From NCBI RefSeq assembly GCF_000015665.1, contig NC_008817.1, positions 1,240,001 through 1,304,000 on the forward strand: DNA of 64,000 nt, in the 5' to 3' direction. Positions 18,030-26,984 of the stretch are shown one piece after another. Made by a program: the position numbers and the translations under genes. Each line of letters opens with the position of its first letter. The first letter of the stretch is position 1. The notes under the pieces were generated by a model that worked only from the letters and a program-made list of their open reading frames with translations, did not search any database and had not been told where the DNA came from. Source of the stretch: Prochlorococcus marinus str. MIT 9515. Lineage in GTDB: Bacteria; Cyanobacteriota; Cyanobacteriia; PCC-6307; Cyanobiaceae.

Positions 18030-18509
18030 TGAATATTATTATTGATATTTATTAGGATAATCCTTAAAGGGTAGAATCATATCTTTAATAGTAAAAAATT
18101 TATTGGAGAAAATTTTTTTTGTATTTAATCAATGGCTAATTTTTCATATAGATTTATATATAAAAAAACATCACCATAAAAACTAATTGTGAAAAATCTA
18201 TATCTGTTCTATATAAAAGTATATGATCAATAATTTCCTAACATACATCAAAATCATTTTCAAAATCAGCATATTAAATAAGTGAAATTATTAGAGAGAA
18301 ATTTCAATTCAAAAAGAATCTCAATACCTTTGTAAATATTCTTATTTTTAAGAATTAATATAATACATCCATCATAATTATATTTAGAGAATATCAAGTA
18401 ATTTCAGATCATAAATCCTTAAAAATAATTTTTGTATATATAAAGTAAAAAAATTTTTAATTATTTTTTCTTAAAATTTTAAATAAAAAAAACTTATAAA
18501 AAAATTTGA
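18030..18509. other. 480-base non-coding A/T-rich stretch
   Basis: This is the longest empty stretch in the island, between the GtrA-like gene and a glycosyltransferase on the same strand. Reading all frames gives only peptides of about 20 residues or fewer. No tRNA, GC-rich hairpin or repeat is visible. It may be the remnant of a decayed gene or hold a promoter; nothing specific can be supported. Confidence 0.6.
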
Positions 18510-18887
18510 CTACTTGAAAACATAACGTTTTTGGAAAAAATAAGAAATTAATACTAATAAAGGAATAACGACTAATGCTGAAATATTTTTATTTACTCCA
18601 AAATAAAACAATAATCTTATAAAAACAAAGTTTAAAATCCAAAGTATGAAGGCTAATGCAAAATACTTTCTAAAGACCAAATTAGTTAGTTTATTTAATT
18701 TAAAAACTTTTTTTCCGTACAAATAATAACCAATGATGAAATTTATAATTTGGCTTAAAATTGTTGAAAATAAAATTGGAGTAAAAAATAGAGAGATTTG
18801 GAGAACAGCATTGGTAATTAAAAAATTTAAAAAACCAAAAACTAAAAATAATCTTTTTTGTTTATTTATTTGGAGATTGTTTAACAT
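18510..18887 (-). CDS. GtrA-like membrane protein
   Basis: The 125-residue protein is almost entirely hydrophobic with four predicted membrane segments (about residues 12-32, 37-55, 72-92 and 100-118). It carries the NFIIGYYLYGKKVF sequence after the second helix, typical of the GtrA family (N-F-x-x-x-R/K-x-W/V-F pattern). GtrA proteins work with polyprenyl-phosphate glycosyltransferases, as proposed flippases or accessory subunits, in side-chain glycosylation of surface polymers. The DPM1-like GT2 at 1558 is a candidate partner in this window. It lies 70 bases downstream of ugd on the same strand. Confidence 0.8.
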   Translation of the reverse strand: MLNNLQINKQKRLFLVFGFLNFLITNAVLQISLFFTPILFSTILSQIINFIIGYYLYGKKVFKLNKLTNLVFRKYFALAFILWILNFVFIRLLFYFGVNKNISALVVIPLLVLISYFFQKRYVFK

Positions 18888-18957
18888 TCTTCATTTGATA
18901 AATTTCACTTAAAAAAATGCCTTAATTATTAAACTTCATTTATAGGTCTATTTATTA

Positions 18958-20355
18958 TTATATCCTTCCCAAAGTCCATATATTAAACCCAATATTACTT
19001 ATTTCTTCTCGATTTAAGCAAATTCGAGTATCAAAAACCCATGCAGGTTTTCTCATGACTTTATAAATACTAATCCAATCTAAATATTTAAAGTCTTCCC
19101 AATCAGTCATTACTAAAACTGCATCTGCGCCTTCAGCAGCTCCTAAAGCTGATTTAGATACTGATATTTTTGAGTCTTTAAAATCATCAAATTCTCTTAA
19201 AATTTGCTTTTTTTCAACTTTAGGGTCATAAAAATTTAATTCTGCTCCTTCCTTTAAAAACTCTTTAGAGATATTAATACTAGGAGACTCTCTCGTATCA
19301 TTTGTATTGGCTTTAAATGAAAATCCTAATATTACTAATTTTTTATTTGAAAGAGTACCAAATAAATTCTTTATAACTAATGCAGATATTCTTTTTTGTT
19401 GCCATAAATTAATTTGAACTATTTGCTCCCAATATGCAGCAACCTCATTGAGTCCATAATATCTGCATAAATAAACAAGGTTTAAAATATCCTTTTTAAA
19501 GCAGCTCCCTCCAAAGCCTGGACCTGCATTAAGAAACTTATTTCCAATTCTAGTATCACTTCCAATAGCCTCTTTTACCTCTTGAATATTAGCTCCAGTT
19601 GATTCGCATAGAGCAGAAATAGAATTAACAGAAGATATTCTCTGGGCCAAAAAAGCATTTGCTACTAATTTGGATAATTCAGAACTCCATAAGTTTGTAG
19701 TGATAATTTTTTTTGTATCAACCCATTTCTCATATATATTTACCAGCAGATTAATAGCATAATTATCATCCCCTCCAATCAAAACTCTATCAGGATTCTG
19801 AAGATCATTTATTGCTGATCCCTCTGCAAGAAATTCGGGGTTTGATAAGATAGAAAAAGTTTTTTTTACGTTTTTATCTAACGATTCATCTGATGAAAGC
19901 AAAATATTTTTTATTGTTTCAGCAGTTTTAACAGGTAAAGTACTTTTTTCTACAACAATCGTATGATTTCTTGCAAATTTCGCTATTGTCCTTGTTGAAG
20001 ATTCAATCCACTTCAAGTCACTCGCATAACCAGCTCCTATACCCTTAGTTTTTGTAGGAGTATTAACTGAAATAAAAATAATATCTGCATTTGCGATATT
20101 TTCTTCAACATTTGATGAGAAAAATAGATTTTTACCTCTACACTTTTCAACAATATCCTTCAATCCTGGTTCAAAAACTGGTAACTTAGATAAATCATCA
20201 ATATTCCAAGAATTTATCCTATCAATATTAATATCTACTACATTGATTATTAAATCTGGACAATTCGCTGCAATTACTGCCATTGTTGGACCTCCAACAT
20301 AACCAGCTCCAATACAACAGATATTTTTAATATTACTAGTTTTTGTAATATTCAT
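18958..20355 (-). CDS. ugd: UDP-glucose 6-dehydrogenase, eukaryote-like type
   Basis: The 465-residue enzyme oxidises UDP-glucose to UDP-glucuronate with two NAD+. It begins with the Rossmann loop ICCIGAGYVGGPTMAVIA; further blocks are FISVNTPTKTKGIG near 98, SNPEFLAEGSAINDL near 170, SSELSKLVANAFLAQR near 224 and the catalytic FGGSCFKKDILNLVYLC near 280 with the nucleophilic Cys, then GFSFKANTNDTRESPSI near 345. The length and motif wording resemble the long animal/plant form rather than the roughly 390-440-residue enterobacterial form. It is divergent from the UDP-glucuronate decarboxylase gene, which uses its product. Confidence 0.95.
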   Translation of the reverse strand: MNITKTSNIKNICCIGAGYVGGPTMAVIAANCPDLIINVVDINIDRINSWNIDDLSKLPVFEPGLKDIVEKCRGKNLFFSSNVEENIANADIIFISVNTPTKTKGIGAGYASDLKWIESSTRTIAKFARNHTIVVEKSTLPVKTAETIKNILLSSDESLDKNVKKTFSILSNPEFLAEGSAINDLQNPDRVLIGGDDNYAINLLVNIYEKWVDTKKIITTNLWSSELSKLVANAFLAQRISSVNSISALCESTGANIQEVKEAIGSDTRIGNKFLNAGPGFGGSCFKKDILNLVYLCRYYGLNEVAAYWEQIVQINLWQQKRISALVIKNLFGTLSNKKLVILGFSFKANTNDTRESPSINISKEFLKEGAELNFYDPKVEKKQILREFDDFKDSKISVSKSALGAAEGADAVLVMTDWEDFKYLDWISIYKVMRKPAWVFDTRICLNREEISNIGFNIWTLGRI

Positions 20356-20503
20356 ATGATTCTAAACAAACAATTTTCTAAAAATATCAACTTATTATAA
20401 GGAAGTTTCATTAATATTAAAATACATGAGAAGAAAATAATAATTACAAAAATATATATTAATAACTTAAGATAAAGACTCGTCAGTTATATAATTCTTT
20501 TTG
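20356..20503. promoter_or_regulatory. Divergent promoter region ugd / UXS
   Basis: About 148 bases between divergent starts. A TATAAT lies at 20490-20495, only 8 bases before the ATG at 20504, so the decarboxylase transcript could be nearly leaderless if this box is used. An alternative promoter further upstream is possible. Confidence 0.35.
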
Positions 20504-21439
20504 ATGATTAAAAAAAATAGAAATTTAATTACTGGTGGGAGTGGTTTTCTCGGCTCACATCTTGCTAACAATTTGCTTAAAAAAGGAGAAGAAGTAATAT
20601 GTCTCGATAATTTTTTTACAGGTACAAAGAAAAATATACATCATTTGTTAAAAGATCCGAATTTCGAATTAATCAGACATGATGTCACTGAACCAATAAA
20701 ATTAGAGGTAGACAAAATATGGCATTTAGCTTGTCCAGCCTCACCTATTCATTATCAGTTTAATCCTATTAAAACCACCAAGACAAGTTTTATGGGAACT
20801 TATAATATGTTGGGATTAGCAAAACGAATAGGAGCAAAGATTTTATTAGCAAGCACAAGTGAAGTTTATGGTGATCCTTTAGAACATCCACAAACTGAGT
20901 CATATAGAGGTTCAGTGAATACTACAGGTATTAGAAGTTGTTATGACGAAGGTAAAAGAGTAGCTGAAACATTATGTTCTGATTATCAAAGAATACATGG
21001 AGTTGATGTAAGAATTATGCGGATATTTAATACTTATGGTCCAAATATGAGATCTGATGACGGAAGAGTTGTAAGTAACTTTATTAAACAAGCTCTTAAA
21101 AATGAGAAAATAACTCTTTATGGTGAAGGTAAACAAACTAGATCTTTTTGTTATGTTGATGATTTAATAAATGGGATGATACTTTTAATGGAAAGTGATT
21201 TTCAAAGCCCAATAAATATTGGCAATCCAAATGAATTTTCAATAAGAGAATTGGCTGATATAGTAAGAGATTTAATAAATCCCAACTTAGAATATGAATT
21301 TAAAGAAATGCCTAAAGATGATCCAAAACAACGCAAACCATCCATTTCACTAGCTAAAAGTATCTTAAACTGGGAGCCTAAAGTTGAATTAAAAGAAGGG
21401 CTTTTAAAAACAATAGAATGGTTTAAATATAATTTATAA
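20504..21439 (+). CDS. UDP-glucuronate decarboxylase / UDP-xylose synthase (SDR)
   Basis: The 311-residue extended SDR makes UDP-xylose (or the 4-keto pentose) from UDP-glucuronate. It has [19 protein letters not shown] at the start, [13 protein letters not shown] near 35, [12 protein letters not shown] near 78, [15 protein letters not shown] near 120, the catalytic SCYDEGKR (Y-x-x-x-K) near 148 and [17 protein letters not shown] near 175. These are diagnostic of the UXS group shared with plants and animals. ATG at 20504 is preferred over the TTG one codon earlier. Its substrate is supplied by the divergent ugd. Confidence 0.93.
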   Translation: MIKKNRNLITGGSGFLGSHLANNLLKKGEEVICLDNFFTGTKKNIHHLLKDPNFELIRHDVTEPIKLEVDKIWHLACPASPIHYQFNPIKTTKTSFMGTYNMLGLAKRIGAKILLASTSEVYGDPLEHPQTESYRGSVNTTGIRSCYDEGKRVAETLCSDYQRIHGVDVRIMRIFNTYGPNMRSDDGRVVSNFIKQALKNEKITLYGEGKQTRSFCYVDDLINGMILLMESDFQSPINIGNPNEFSIRELADIVRDLINPNLEYEFKEMPKDDPKQRKPSISLAKSILNWEPKVELKEGLLKTIEWFKYNL

Positions 21440-21472
21440 AAAATTTGATTAGTTAATTATGATTTTTAAAAT

Positions 21473-22090
21473 TTAAATTTTTCTCCAAACAGCTAAAAGT
21501 TTTCCCTGAAAAACAACTTGGTCTAGGTTCAATTCAATTGGTTCATAAGCTGGATTTGCCGCTTCAAGAAATATTTTAGCTCCTCTCTTAGAAAAATATT
21601 TTAAAGTTGTTCCTAGACCAGGAACCATGGCACTTACAATCGTTCCATTTCTTAGACTGTTTGAATCTATAATAGGTTCCATCAAAACCATATCACCATC
21701 TGCGATACATGCATCAATCATTGAATCTCCATTAACAGTTAACGCAAAAACATTTTTCTTTTTCAAGACCTCAGAAATATCTAAGTTTTCATTAACATCA
21801 GAATAAGTTTCAATTAAGCCTCCTGCCGCAACGGATCCCATAACAGGAATACCCTCTATTACTTCATCTATTAGTTGAAGTGTTCTAGCTTTACCTTCTT
21901 GCCATGATATGTAACCCTTTTCTTGCAAATGCTTCAAACGGCTTTGTATTGGAGCTGGAGATTTTAATCCCATCGCCTGCATCATCTGTCTTATTGATGG
22001 ACTATGTTGAAAATCTTTCATATACTCCTTTATCCACTCATATAGCTCATTTTGAGCATCTGTAAGATTATCTTGAGATGTATTTAACAT
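21473..22090 (-). CDS. lexA: LexA repressor (SOS regulator)
   Basis: The protein of about 205 residues has an N-terminal winged-helix DNA-binding domain (LTDAQNELYEWI, SPSIRQMMQAMGLKS) and a C-terminal S24 peptidase-like domain with VAAGG (cleavage bond), the NGDSMIDACIADGD serine block and a GTTLKYF lysine block. The catalytic Ser and Lys are both present, so self-cleavage looks possible. I use ATG at 22090; a GTG at 22105 would put the start inside the likely operator. The neighbouring operator at 22107-22120 supports autoregulation. It converges with the UXS gene. Confidence 0.93.
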   Translation of the reverse strand: MLNTSQDNLTDAQNELYEWIKEYMKDFQHSPSIRQMMQAMGLKSPAPIQSRLKHLQEKGYISWQEGKARTLQLIDEVIEGIPVMGSVAAGGLIETYSDVNENLDISEVLKKKNVFALTVNGDSMIDACIADGDMVLMEPIIDSNSLRNGTIVSAMVPGLGTTLKYFSKRGAKIFLEAANPAYEPIELNLDQVVFQGKLLAVWRKI

Positions 22091-22106
22091 AAAACAAATA
22101 TACACT

Positions 22107-22120
22107 AATACATTTGTACC
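22107..22120 (-). promoter_or_regulatory. Putative LexA operator (SOS box)
   Basis: The 14 bases read AATACATTTGTACC on plus and GGTACAAATGTATT on minus. Both directions fit the cyanobacterial LexA consensus RGTAC-N3-D-GTWC-B with one mismatch. The site lies 16 bases upstream of the lexA ATG, as expected for autorepression. The fit was judged by eye. Confidence 0.6.
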
Positions 22121-22147
22121 CTTTTATTGATTAGTTTGCAAGTATTC

Positions 22148-23074
22148 CTAGTGGAGAAGACAAGATAAAAGGGCTTGTTGAGCATGTAATCTATTTTCTG
22201 CTTGATCAAAAATTCTATTTTTTTTACTTTCAAATACTTCATCAGTTATCTCTTTAGATCTATATGCAGGAAGGCAATGAAGGATAATTGCTTCTTTATC
22301 AGCCTTCTTTACTAAATCACTATCAATAGTGAATCCATTAAAAACCTTATCTTTCTCTTCCTTTTGTTTTTCTTCTCCCATTGATGACCAAACATCTGTA
22401 TAAAGAACATTCGCTCCTAAAACAGCAGTATTAGGATCATCAGAGATTTTCAATAAATTCTTATTATTGTATATTTCGTATGCTTTATTGATCACAAAAG
22501 AGTTGGGTTCATAACCTTTGGGACAAGCAATTCTAACTTCCACGCCTAATAATGCGCCACATAAAATAAGAGAATTTGCGACATTATTACCATCACCTAT
22601 AAATGTCAAAACCACATCTTTGAAATCCGTGAATTCCTCTTGAATTGTTAAATAATCAGCTAATGCCTGACATGGATGTTCTAAATCTGTAAGAGCATTA
22701 ATAACTGGTTTTGTTGACCACTTTGCGTATTCCTCCAAATCTGAATGACTAAATGTTCTAATTGCAATCACATCGCAATATCTGCCTAGAACTCTTGCAG
22801 TATCTTTTATTAGTTCTCCCCTTCCGATTTGTGAGGTTGTCGGATTGAGATCGATTGTAGTCCCGCCAAGCCTTGACATTGCGACTTGAAAACTAACTCT
22901 TGTACGTGTTGATGATTTATCAAAAATTAAACCTAATACTTTATTTTTTAAATCAACATTTAATTTATTATTTTTAAAATTTTTTGCAAGATCTAAAATA
23001 TTGATAATTTCATCAGTAGAAAGATCCAAGCTTGATAAAAAGTTTTTGTTAGCAAGCTTGATAGGTTTTATCAT
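22148..23074 (-). CDS. argF: Ornithine carbamoyltransferase
   Basis: The 308-residue enzyme condenses carbamoyl phosphate and ornithine to citrulline in arginine synthesis. It has the carbamoyl-phosphate loop KSSTRTRVSF near residue 52, HPCQALADYLT near 133, IGDGNNVANSL near 154, the ornithine-binding DVWSSMGEE near 227 and the HCLPAYRSKEI block near 267. Length and motif order are normal. It lies 28 bases downstream of ftsH on the same strand and is probably co-transcribed with it. Confidence 0.96.
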   Translation of the reverse strand: MIKPIKLANKNFLSSLDLSTDEIINILDLAKNFKNNKLNVDLKNKVLGLIFDKSSTRTRVSFQVAMSRLGGTTIDLNPTTSQIGRGELIKDTARVLGRYCDVIAIRTFSHSDLEEYAKWSTKPVINALTDLEHPCQALADYLTIQEEFTDFKDVVLTFIGDGNNVANSLILCGALLGVEVRIACPKGYEPNSFVINKAYEIYNNKNLLKISDDPNTAVLGANVLYTDVWSSMGEEKQKEEKDKVFNGFTIDSDLVKKADKEAIILHCLPAYRSKEITDEVFESKKNRIFDQAENRLHAQQALLSCLLH

Positions 23075-23102
23075 TAATAATTCTAATAAAGTCTAGATTC
23101 TA

Positions 23103-24965
23103 CTATGCAGGCATTTTAGATTCGGCGAGAAGATTTTTTAAGTCCTCACCTTCAATAACTTCTTCTTGGAGGATTTTTTGGGAAATCGATTCAAGTAAAG
23201 GTAAATTATTTCTTAAAATGTTTAATGCTGTCTCATGAGCATCATCTACTAAGTCTCTGACCTCTTTATCTATAGCCTGAGCTGTAGCATCACTAACAGA
23301 TCTTCTAGGGTTATTACCGTTTCCTAAGAATTGTCCACCTCCTTGTTTATCATAAGCAAGAGGGCCAAGAATATCACTCATTCCAAATGTACCCACCATT
23401 TGTTCTGCTATATCAGTTGCTCTTTGAAGGTCATTAGAAGCACCCGTAGTTATTTTTCCAAATACAACCTCTTCAGCTGAACGACCCCCAAGAAGAGTCG
23501 CTATTTGACCTTTTAATTCGTCTTTTGAATTAAGAAATCTTTCCTCAGTAGGAAGTTGAAGTGTATATCCCAACGCACTCATACCTCTTGGTACGATTGA
23601 TATCTTCGCAACTTTTGATCCTCCAGGCATTAGATGACCAACAATTGCATGCCCTACTTCGTGATAGGCAACAACTTTCTTCTCATCATCTTGGAGAACT
23701 CTACTTTTTTTCTCTAATCCAGCTACTACTCTTTCAATAGCTTCACTAAGATCTTGTTGTTCAACACTTTTTCTTTTAGCTCTTGCAGCTAATAGAGCCG
23801 CTTCATTAACCATATTTGCCAGATCTGCTCCTGCAAATCCGCTTGTAGCTTGGGCTATTGAATCCAAATCAATAGATTCTGCTAATTTTACTTTTTTAGT
23901 ATAAATTTCAAGAATTGTTTTTCTACCTGACAAATCTGGTCTATCCACTAAAACTTGTCTATCAAATCTACCTGGTCTGAGTAAAGCCGCATCAAGAACT
24001 TCTGGTTGGTTAGTAGCAGCAAGAACAATAACTGGCTTGTCAGCAGATGCAAAACCATCCATTTCAGTAAGTAACTGATTTAGTGTTTGCTCTCTTTCAT
24101 CATTACCACCAACAACACCCATTGAGCCAGAACGACTCTTACCGATAGCATCTAGTTCATCTATAAATATTATACAAGGTGCTTTTTTCTTGGCTTGTTC
24201 AAATAAATCCCTAACTCTAGCTGCACCAGCCCCTACAAATAGCTCAACAAATTCGGATCCTGAAATAATAAAGAATGGAACTTCTGCTTCACCTGCCACA
24301 GCTTTAGACAGTAATGTCTTTCCTGTTCCCGGAGGTCCGACCAAAAGTACACCTTTAGGAATTCTTGCACCAATATCAGTATATCTTTCTGGTTTCTTTA
24401 AGAAATCAACAATTTCCGTTAATTCATCTTTAGCTTCGTCGACACCAGCTACATCATCAAAAGTTATTTTCGATTCATCGTCAGGAACATAAACTTTAGC
24501 CTTGCTTTTGGTAAAACTCAAAGCACCTTGGGCGCCACCTCCACCCATACTTCTTCTTGCAAAGAATTGCAGCACCAAAATAAAAATCAAAGGAGGAACT
24601 ACCCAACTAAGAATAGTTGAGAAGAAATTTGGTTTTTTAGGTGGAGCTGCTGCAAACTCAACCCCTTTATTTTCCAATCTTTGAGGAAGATCCATATCAA
24701 AAATTGGAGTGGTTGCTAATACTGATGGAGCACCTTCTTCAGCTCCATTCAATTCGTATCTAATTTGTTCTTGAGTAATATAAGCTCTCTTAACTTCGCC
24801 ATCATTAACTTGGTCAATAAATAAAGAATATGGAACTCTTGGTATTTGCATATTTTGATTAGGGAACAAACTGCTGAATAAAAGGAGTGCTCCTACTCCA
24901 ATTAGAATTATATTTACTATTCCAAATCTTCTATTAGGTTGATTATCGTCTTGTCTTATTGGCAT
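23103..24965 (-). CDS. ftsH: ATP-dependent zinc metalloprotease FtsH
   Basis: This 620-residue AAA protease degrades membrane proteins, including damaged photosystem II D1 in cyanobacteria. Two N-terminal membrane segments (about 15-35 and 115-138) flank a lumenal/periplasmic region. The AAA domain has Walker A GPPGTGKT near 205, Walker [13 protein letters not shown] near 260 and the SRH region near 305-325 ([17 protein letters not shown]). The zinc site HEVGH lies near 425. A short cytosolic [16 protein letters not shown] linker precedes the AAA domain. It is one of several FtsH paralogues expected in cyanobacteria; the Slr0228-like subgroup cannot be assigned by eye. Confidence 0.96.
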   Translation of the reverse strand: MPIRQDDNQPNRRFGIVNIILIGVGALLLFSSLFPNQNMQIPRVPYSLFIDQVNDGEVKRAYITQEQIRYELNGAEEGAPSVLATTPIFDMDLPQRLENKGVEFAAAPPKKPNFFSTILSWVVPPLIFILVLQFFARRSMGGGGAQGALSFTKSKAKVYVPDDESKITFDDVAGVDEAKDELTEIVDFLKKPERYTDIGARIPKGVLLVGPPGTGKTLLSKAVAGEAEVPFFIISGSEFVELFVGAGAARVRDLFEQAKKKAPCIIFIDELDAIGKSRSGSMGVVGGNDEREQTLNQLLTEMDGFASADKPVIVLAATNQPEVLDAALLRPGRFDRQVLVDRPDLSGRKTILEIYTKKVKLAESIDLDSIAQATSGFAGADLANMVNEAALLAARAKRKSVEQQDLSEAIERVVAGLEKKSRVLQDDEKKVVAYHEVGHAIVGHLMPGGSKVAKISIVPRGMSALGYTLQLPTEERFLNSKDELKGQIATLLGGRSAEEVVFGKITTGASNDLQRATDIAEQMVGTFGMSDILGPLAYDKQGGGQFLGNGNNPRRSVSDATAQAIDKEVRDLVDDAHETALNILRNNLPLLESISQKILQEEVIEGEDLKNLLAESKMPA

Positions 24966-25058
24966 GATTAGTGTTGTTTGTGAATATATTATAAACTAAA
25001 CGAACAAGTTCTGTCCCTGTATAATTTTTTTTTGGGTAAGAACCGAACGGTATTTTAA

Positions 25059-26165
25059 CTAGACAACTTTTTTATAATTAATGGCACTCTTTACAAAAAT
25101 ATCGTCCCCGATAAAGTTAATTTCAGATTTACATAAATTAAAGACTTGATCCATATCTGTAAATTCAAAATCAGAGAAGGGGTTCATGCTGCTTATACCT
25201 CCTAATATCTTCGGTGCGATAAAAGTCATTAGTTCTTGAATACAACCTGCTTTGATAGCTGAGGTTGCTAACTTAGGCCCACATTCCCATAAAACATTAT
25301 TACACCCTTTTTTTGCTAATAAATTTGAAAGCAATATAGGATTATCAGAGGATAATTCTTCAATCTCTACACCCTCCGGAATTCTCTTAAGAAAATTTTT
25401 ATCTGCACAAGAACTATCATAAACAACAAGAGTCTTAGCTAGGTTAAAATCCCAAAAATTAGATTTTTCTGGTAAATCTAAAGTTTTTGTGAACACTACT
25501 CGCAAAGGTTCGGGATTTCTTCTACCCCGAGAAGTTAGAAGAGGATCATCTTTTCTTAGTGTATTACCACCAATGACTATTGCATCAAAGCAAGCTCTAT
25601 GAGAGTGAACTAATGATCTTGAATCTTTATTTGTAATCCATTTACTTTTACCATTTTTCAGACCAACCCTTCCATCCATACTCATTGCCCATTTCAAAAC
25701 TCCATAAGCGTTATTAGTAATATTCCTATGAATAAAAGACTTATTTAATTCTGTCGATTCTTTTTCACATAATCCTAAATGAACTTCAATCCCAGAATCT
25801 TTTAGCAATTTTATACCTTTTCCTGAAACTCTTTTATCGGGATCTTCAATAGAAACAAATACTTTCTTTATCCCAAAAGAAATTATTTTATCCACACAGG
25901 GAGGTGTTTTGCCGTGATGGCAACAGGGTTCTAAATTAACATAAAGTATCCCATCTCTTGCATTTTTTTTTAAGTTATTGAAAGCCATTGCCTCTGCATG
26001 AGGCATCCCAGACTTTGAATGAAATCCTTCTGAAATAAGATTTCCATTTTTATCCAAAATTACTGCCCCAACCATTGGATTAGGATTTGTTCTTCCTTTA
26101 CCTAAAGAAGCCAAATATATAGCTCTTTTCATCCATTTTATGTCAATACCATTGATTTCAATCAT
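25059..26165 (-). CDS. ribD: Bifunctional riboflavin biosynthesis deaminase/reductase
   Basis: The 368-residue protein carries out the second and third steps of riboflavin synthesis. The N-terminal deaminase (about 1-145) shows the zinc motifs HAEAMAF and EPCCHHGKTPPC near residues 51-90. The reductase half begins near 150 with GVLKWAMSMDGRVG, then GGNTLRKDDPLLTSR near 200 and ECGPKLATSAI near 293. Residues for both active sites are present. It ends a three-gene minus-strand run, 16 bases downstream of the DUF3122-like gene. Confidence 0.95.
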   Translation of the reverse strand: MIEINGIDIKWMKRAIYLASLGKGRTNPNPMVGAVILDKNGNLISEGFHSKSGMPHAEAMAFNNLKKNARDGILYVNLEPCCHHGKTPPCVDKIISFGIKKVFVSIEDPDKRVSGKGIKLLKDSGIEVHLGLCEKESTELNKSFIHRNITNNAYGVLKWAMSMDGRVGLKNGKSKWITNKDSRSLVHSHRACFDAIVIGGNTLRKDDPLLTSRGRRNPEPLRVVFTKTLDLPEKSNFWDFNLAKTLVVYDSSCADKNFLKRIPEGVEIEELSSDNPILLSNLLAKKGCNNVLWECGPKLATSAIKAGCIQELMTFIAPKILGGISSMNPFSDFEFTDMDQVFNLCKSEINFIGDDIFVKSAINYKKVV

Positions 26166-26181
26166 CTTATCGAATTAGTTA

Positions 26182-26679
26182 TCAATCTAATGATCTCCAT
26201 TCTTTTACTACGAAAGGAGGAACTGGCAAATCCGAGAAAACACCTGACAAAGATAATCTGAGTGGTCTATTTTTATCAATATTATTAATAAGTTCATTCA
26301 AATCAAATTCTGCGGCAGCTTGTCTTCCATCATTAGCTAATTCAGCATTTAATAATGTTTTGTCACTTAATAACCACTGTTTTCTTCCAGAATTAACTTG
26401 CAAATCTGTTGGATGATCAATTCTTAGATTACCAGGATATCCAATAACCCTTATGATTAATTTATCTTCAAAGAATGGCGATTTATACGCAACAAGTTGC
26501 CATGTTTCAAAATCTAGATCTCTCAAAAACTCACTACTAGCATTTATTAAATCTCCATTAATTTCTGTTTCTGCTATTTCTGCATGAACTTTTAATGGGT
26601 TAAAAACAAGCGCAATTAAAAGAGGAAGGGAAAGTAAACCTTTTAAAATAATTTTATTTAATTTTGAAATTTTGATCAT
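26182..26679 (-). CDS. Exported DUF3122-like conserved cyanobacterial protein
   Basis: The 165-residue product has a typical signal peptide (basic start, hydrophobic ILKGLLSLPLLIALVF, then KVHAEIAE as a cleavage site near residue 33). The mature part includes ETWQLVAYKSP, LIIRVIGYPGNLRIDHPTDLQV and EFDLNELI, which I associate with the cyanobacterial DUF3122 family, without a known function. It overlaps the preceding gene by 26 bases and lies just upstream of ribD. A periplasmic or thylakoid-lumen location is inferred from the signal only. Confidence 0.7.
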   Translation of the reverse strand: MIKISKLNKIILKGLLSLPLLIALVFNPLKVHAEIAETEINGDLINASSEFLRDLDFETWQLVAYKSPFFEDKLIIRVIGYPGNLRIDHPTDLQVNSGRKQWLLSDKTLLNAELANDGRQAAAEFDLNELINNIDKNRPLRLSLSGVFSDLPVPPFVVKEWRSLD

Positions 26680-26905
26680 TTTCAGAATCCATAAGGGCGT
26701 CTAAAGTTACTGCTGTTCTAACAAGGTCTTGGTATCTCTTAATAATTTTACGATTTTTTTCTATAACTCGGGACAAATTCGCGGTATCTTTATCAGAAAA
26801 ATTTGATGTTAAATCACCAGAGTTTTCTTCTATTAACTCAAAATCACTTTCTTTGTTAATTAGAGTTAACAATATTTCGTGTAATCGCTTTCTCCTTTCT
26901 GACAA
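26654..26905 (-). CDS. Conserved small protein, 83 aa, unknown function (TTG start)
   Basis: An 83-residue, highly charged and probably helical protein that starts at TTG as SERRKRLHEILLTLINKES. I do not recognise a named family. A TTG is the only start consistent with the length. Its 3' end overlaps the next gene by 26 bases, indicating coupling. It is divergent from cbiET with about 80 bases between the starts. Confidence 0.65.
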   Translation of the reverse strand: MSERRKRLHEILLTLINKESDFELIEENSGDLTSNFSDKDTANLSRVIEKNRKIIKRYQDLVRTAVTLDALMDSENDQNFKIK

Positions 26906-26984
26906 GTAATTTATTATTAATTTGTAAATACTAGGATAAATTGATTAAACACACAAATAAATTATATTATTCCTACTAAAATTC

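Noticed and set aside
18030-18509. Hidden gene or small RNA in the 480-base gap
   Set aside because: Only peptides of about 20 residues or fewer and no stable GC-rich hairpin could be found; A/T richness alone does not support an RNA gene.
22091-22105. GTG start for lexA
   Set aside because: It would add MYICF, which is not part of the LexA N-terminus, and places the start next to the operator; the ATG at 22090 fits.
24190-24684. Plus-strand open frames over ftsH
   Set aside because: They are antisense shadows of a strongly conserved ftsH coding region, with serine/proline-rich compositions typical of such frames.
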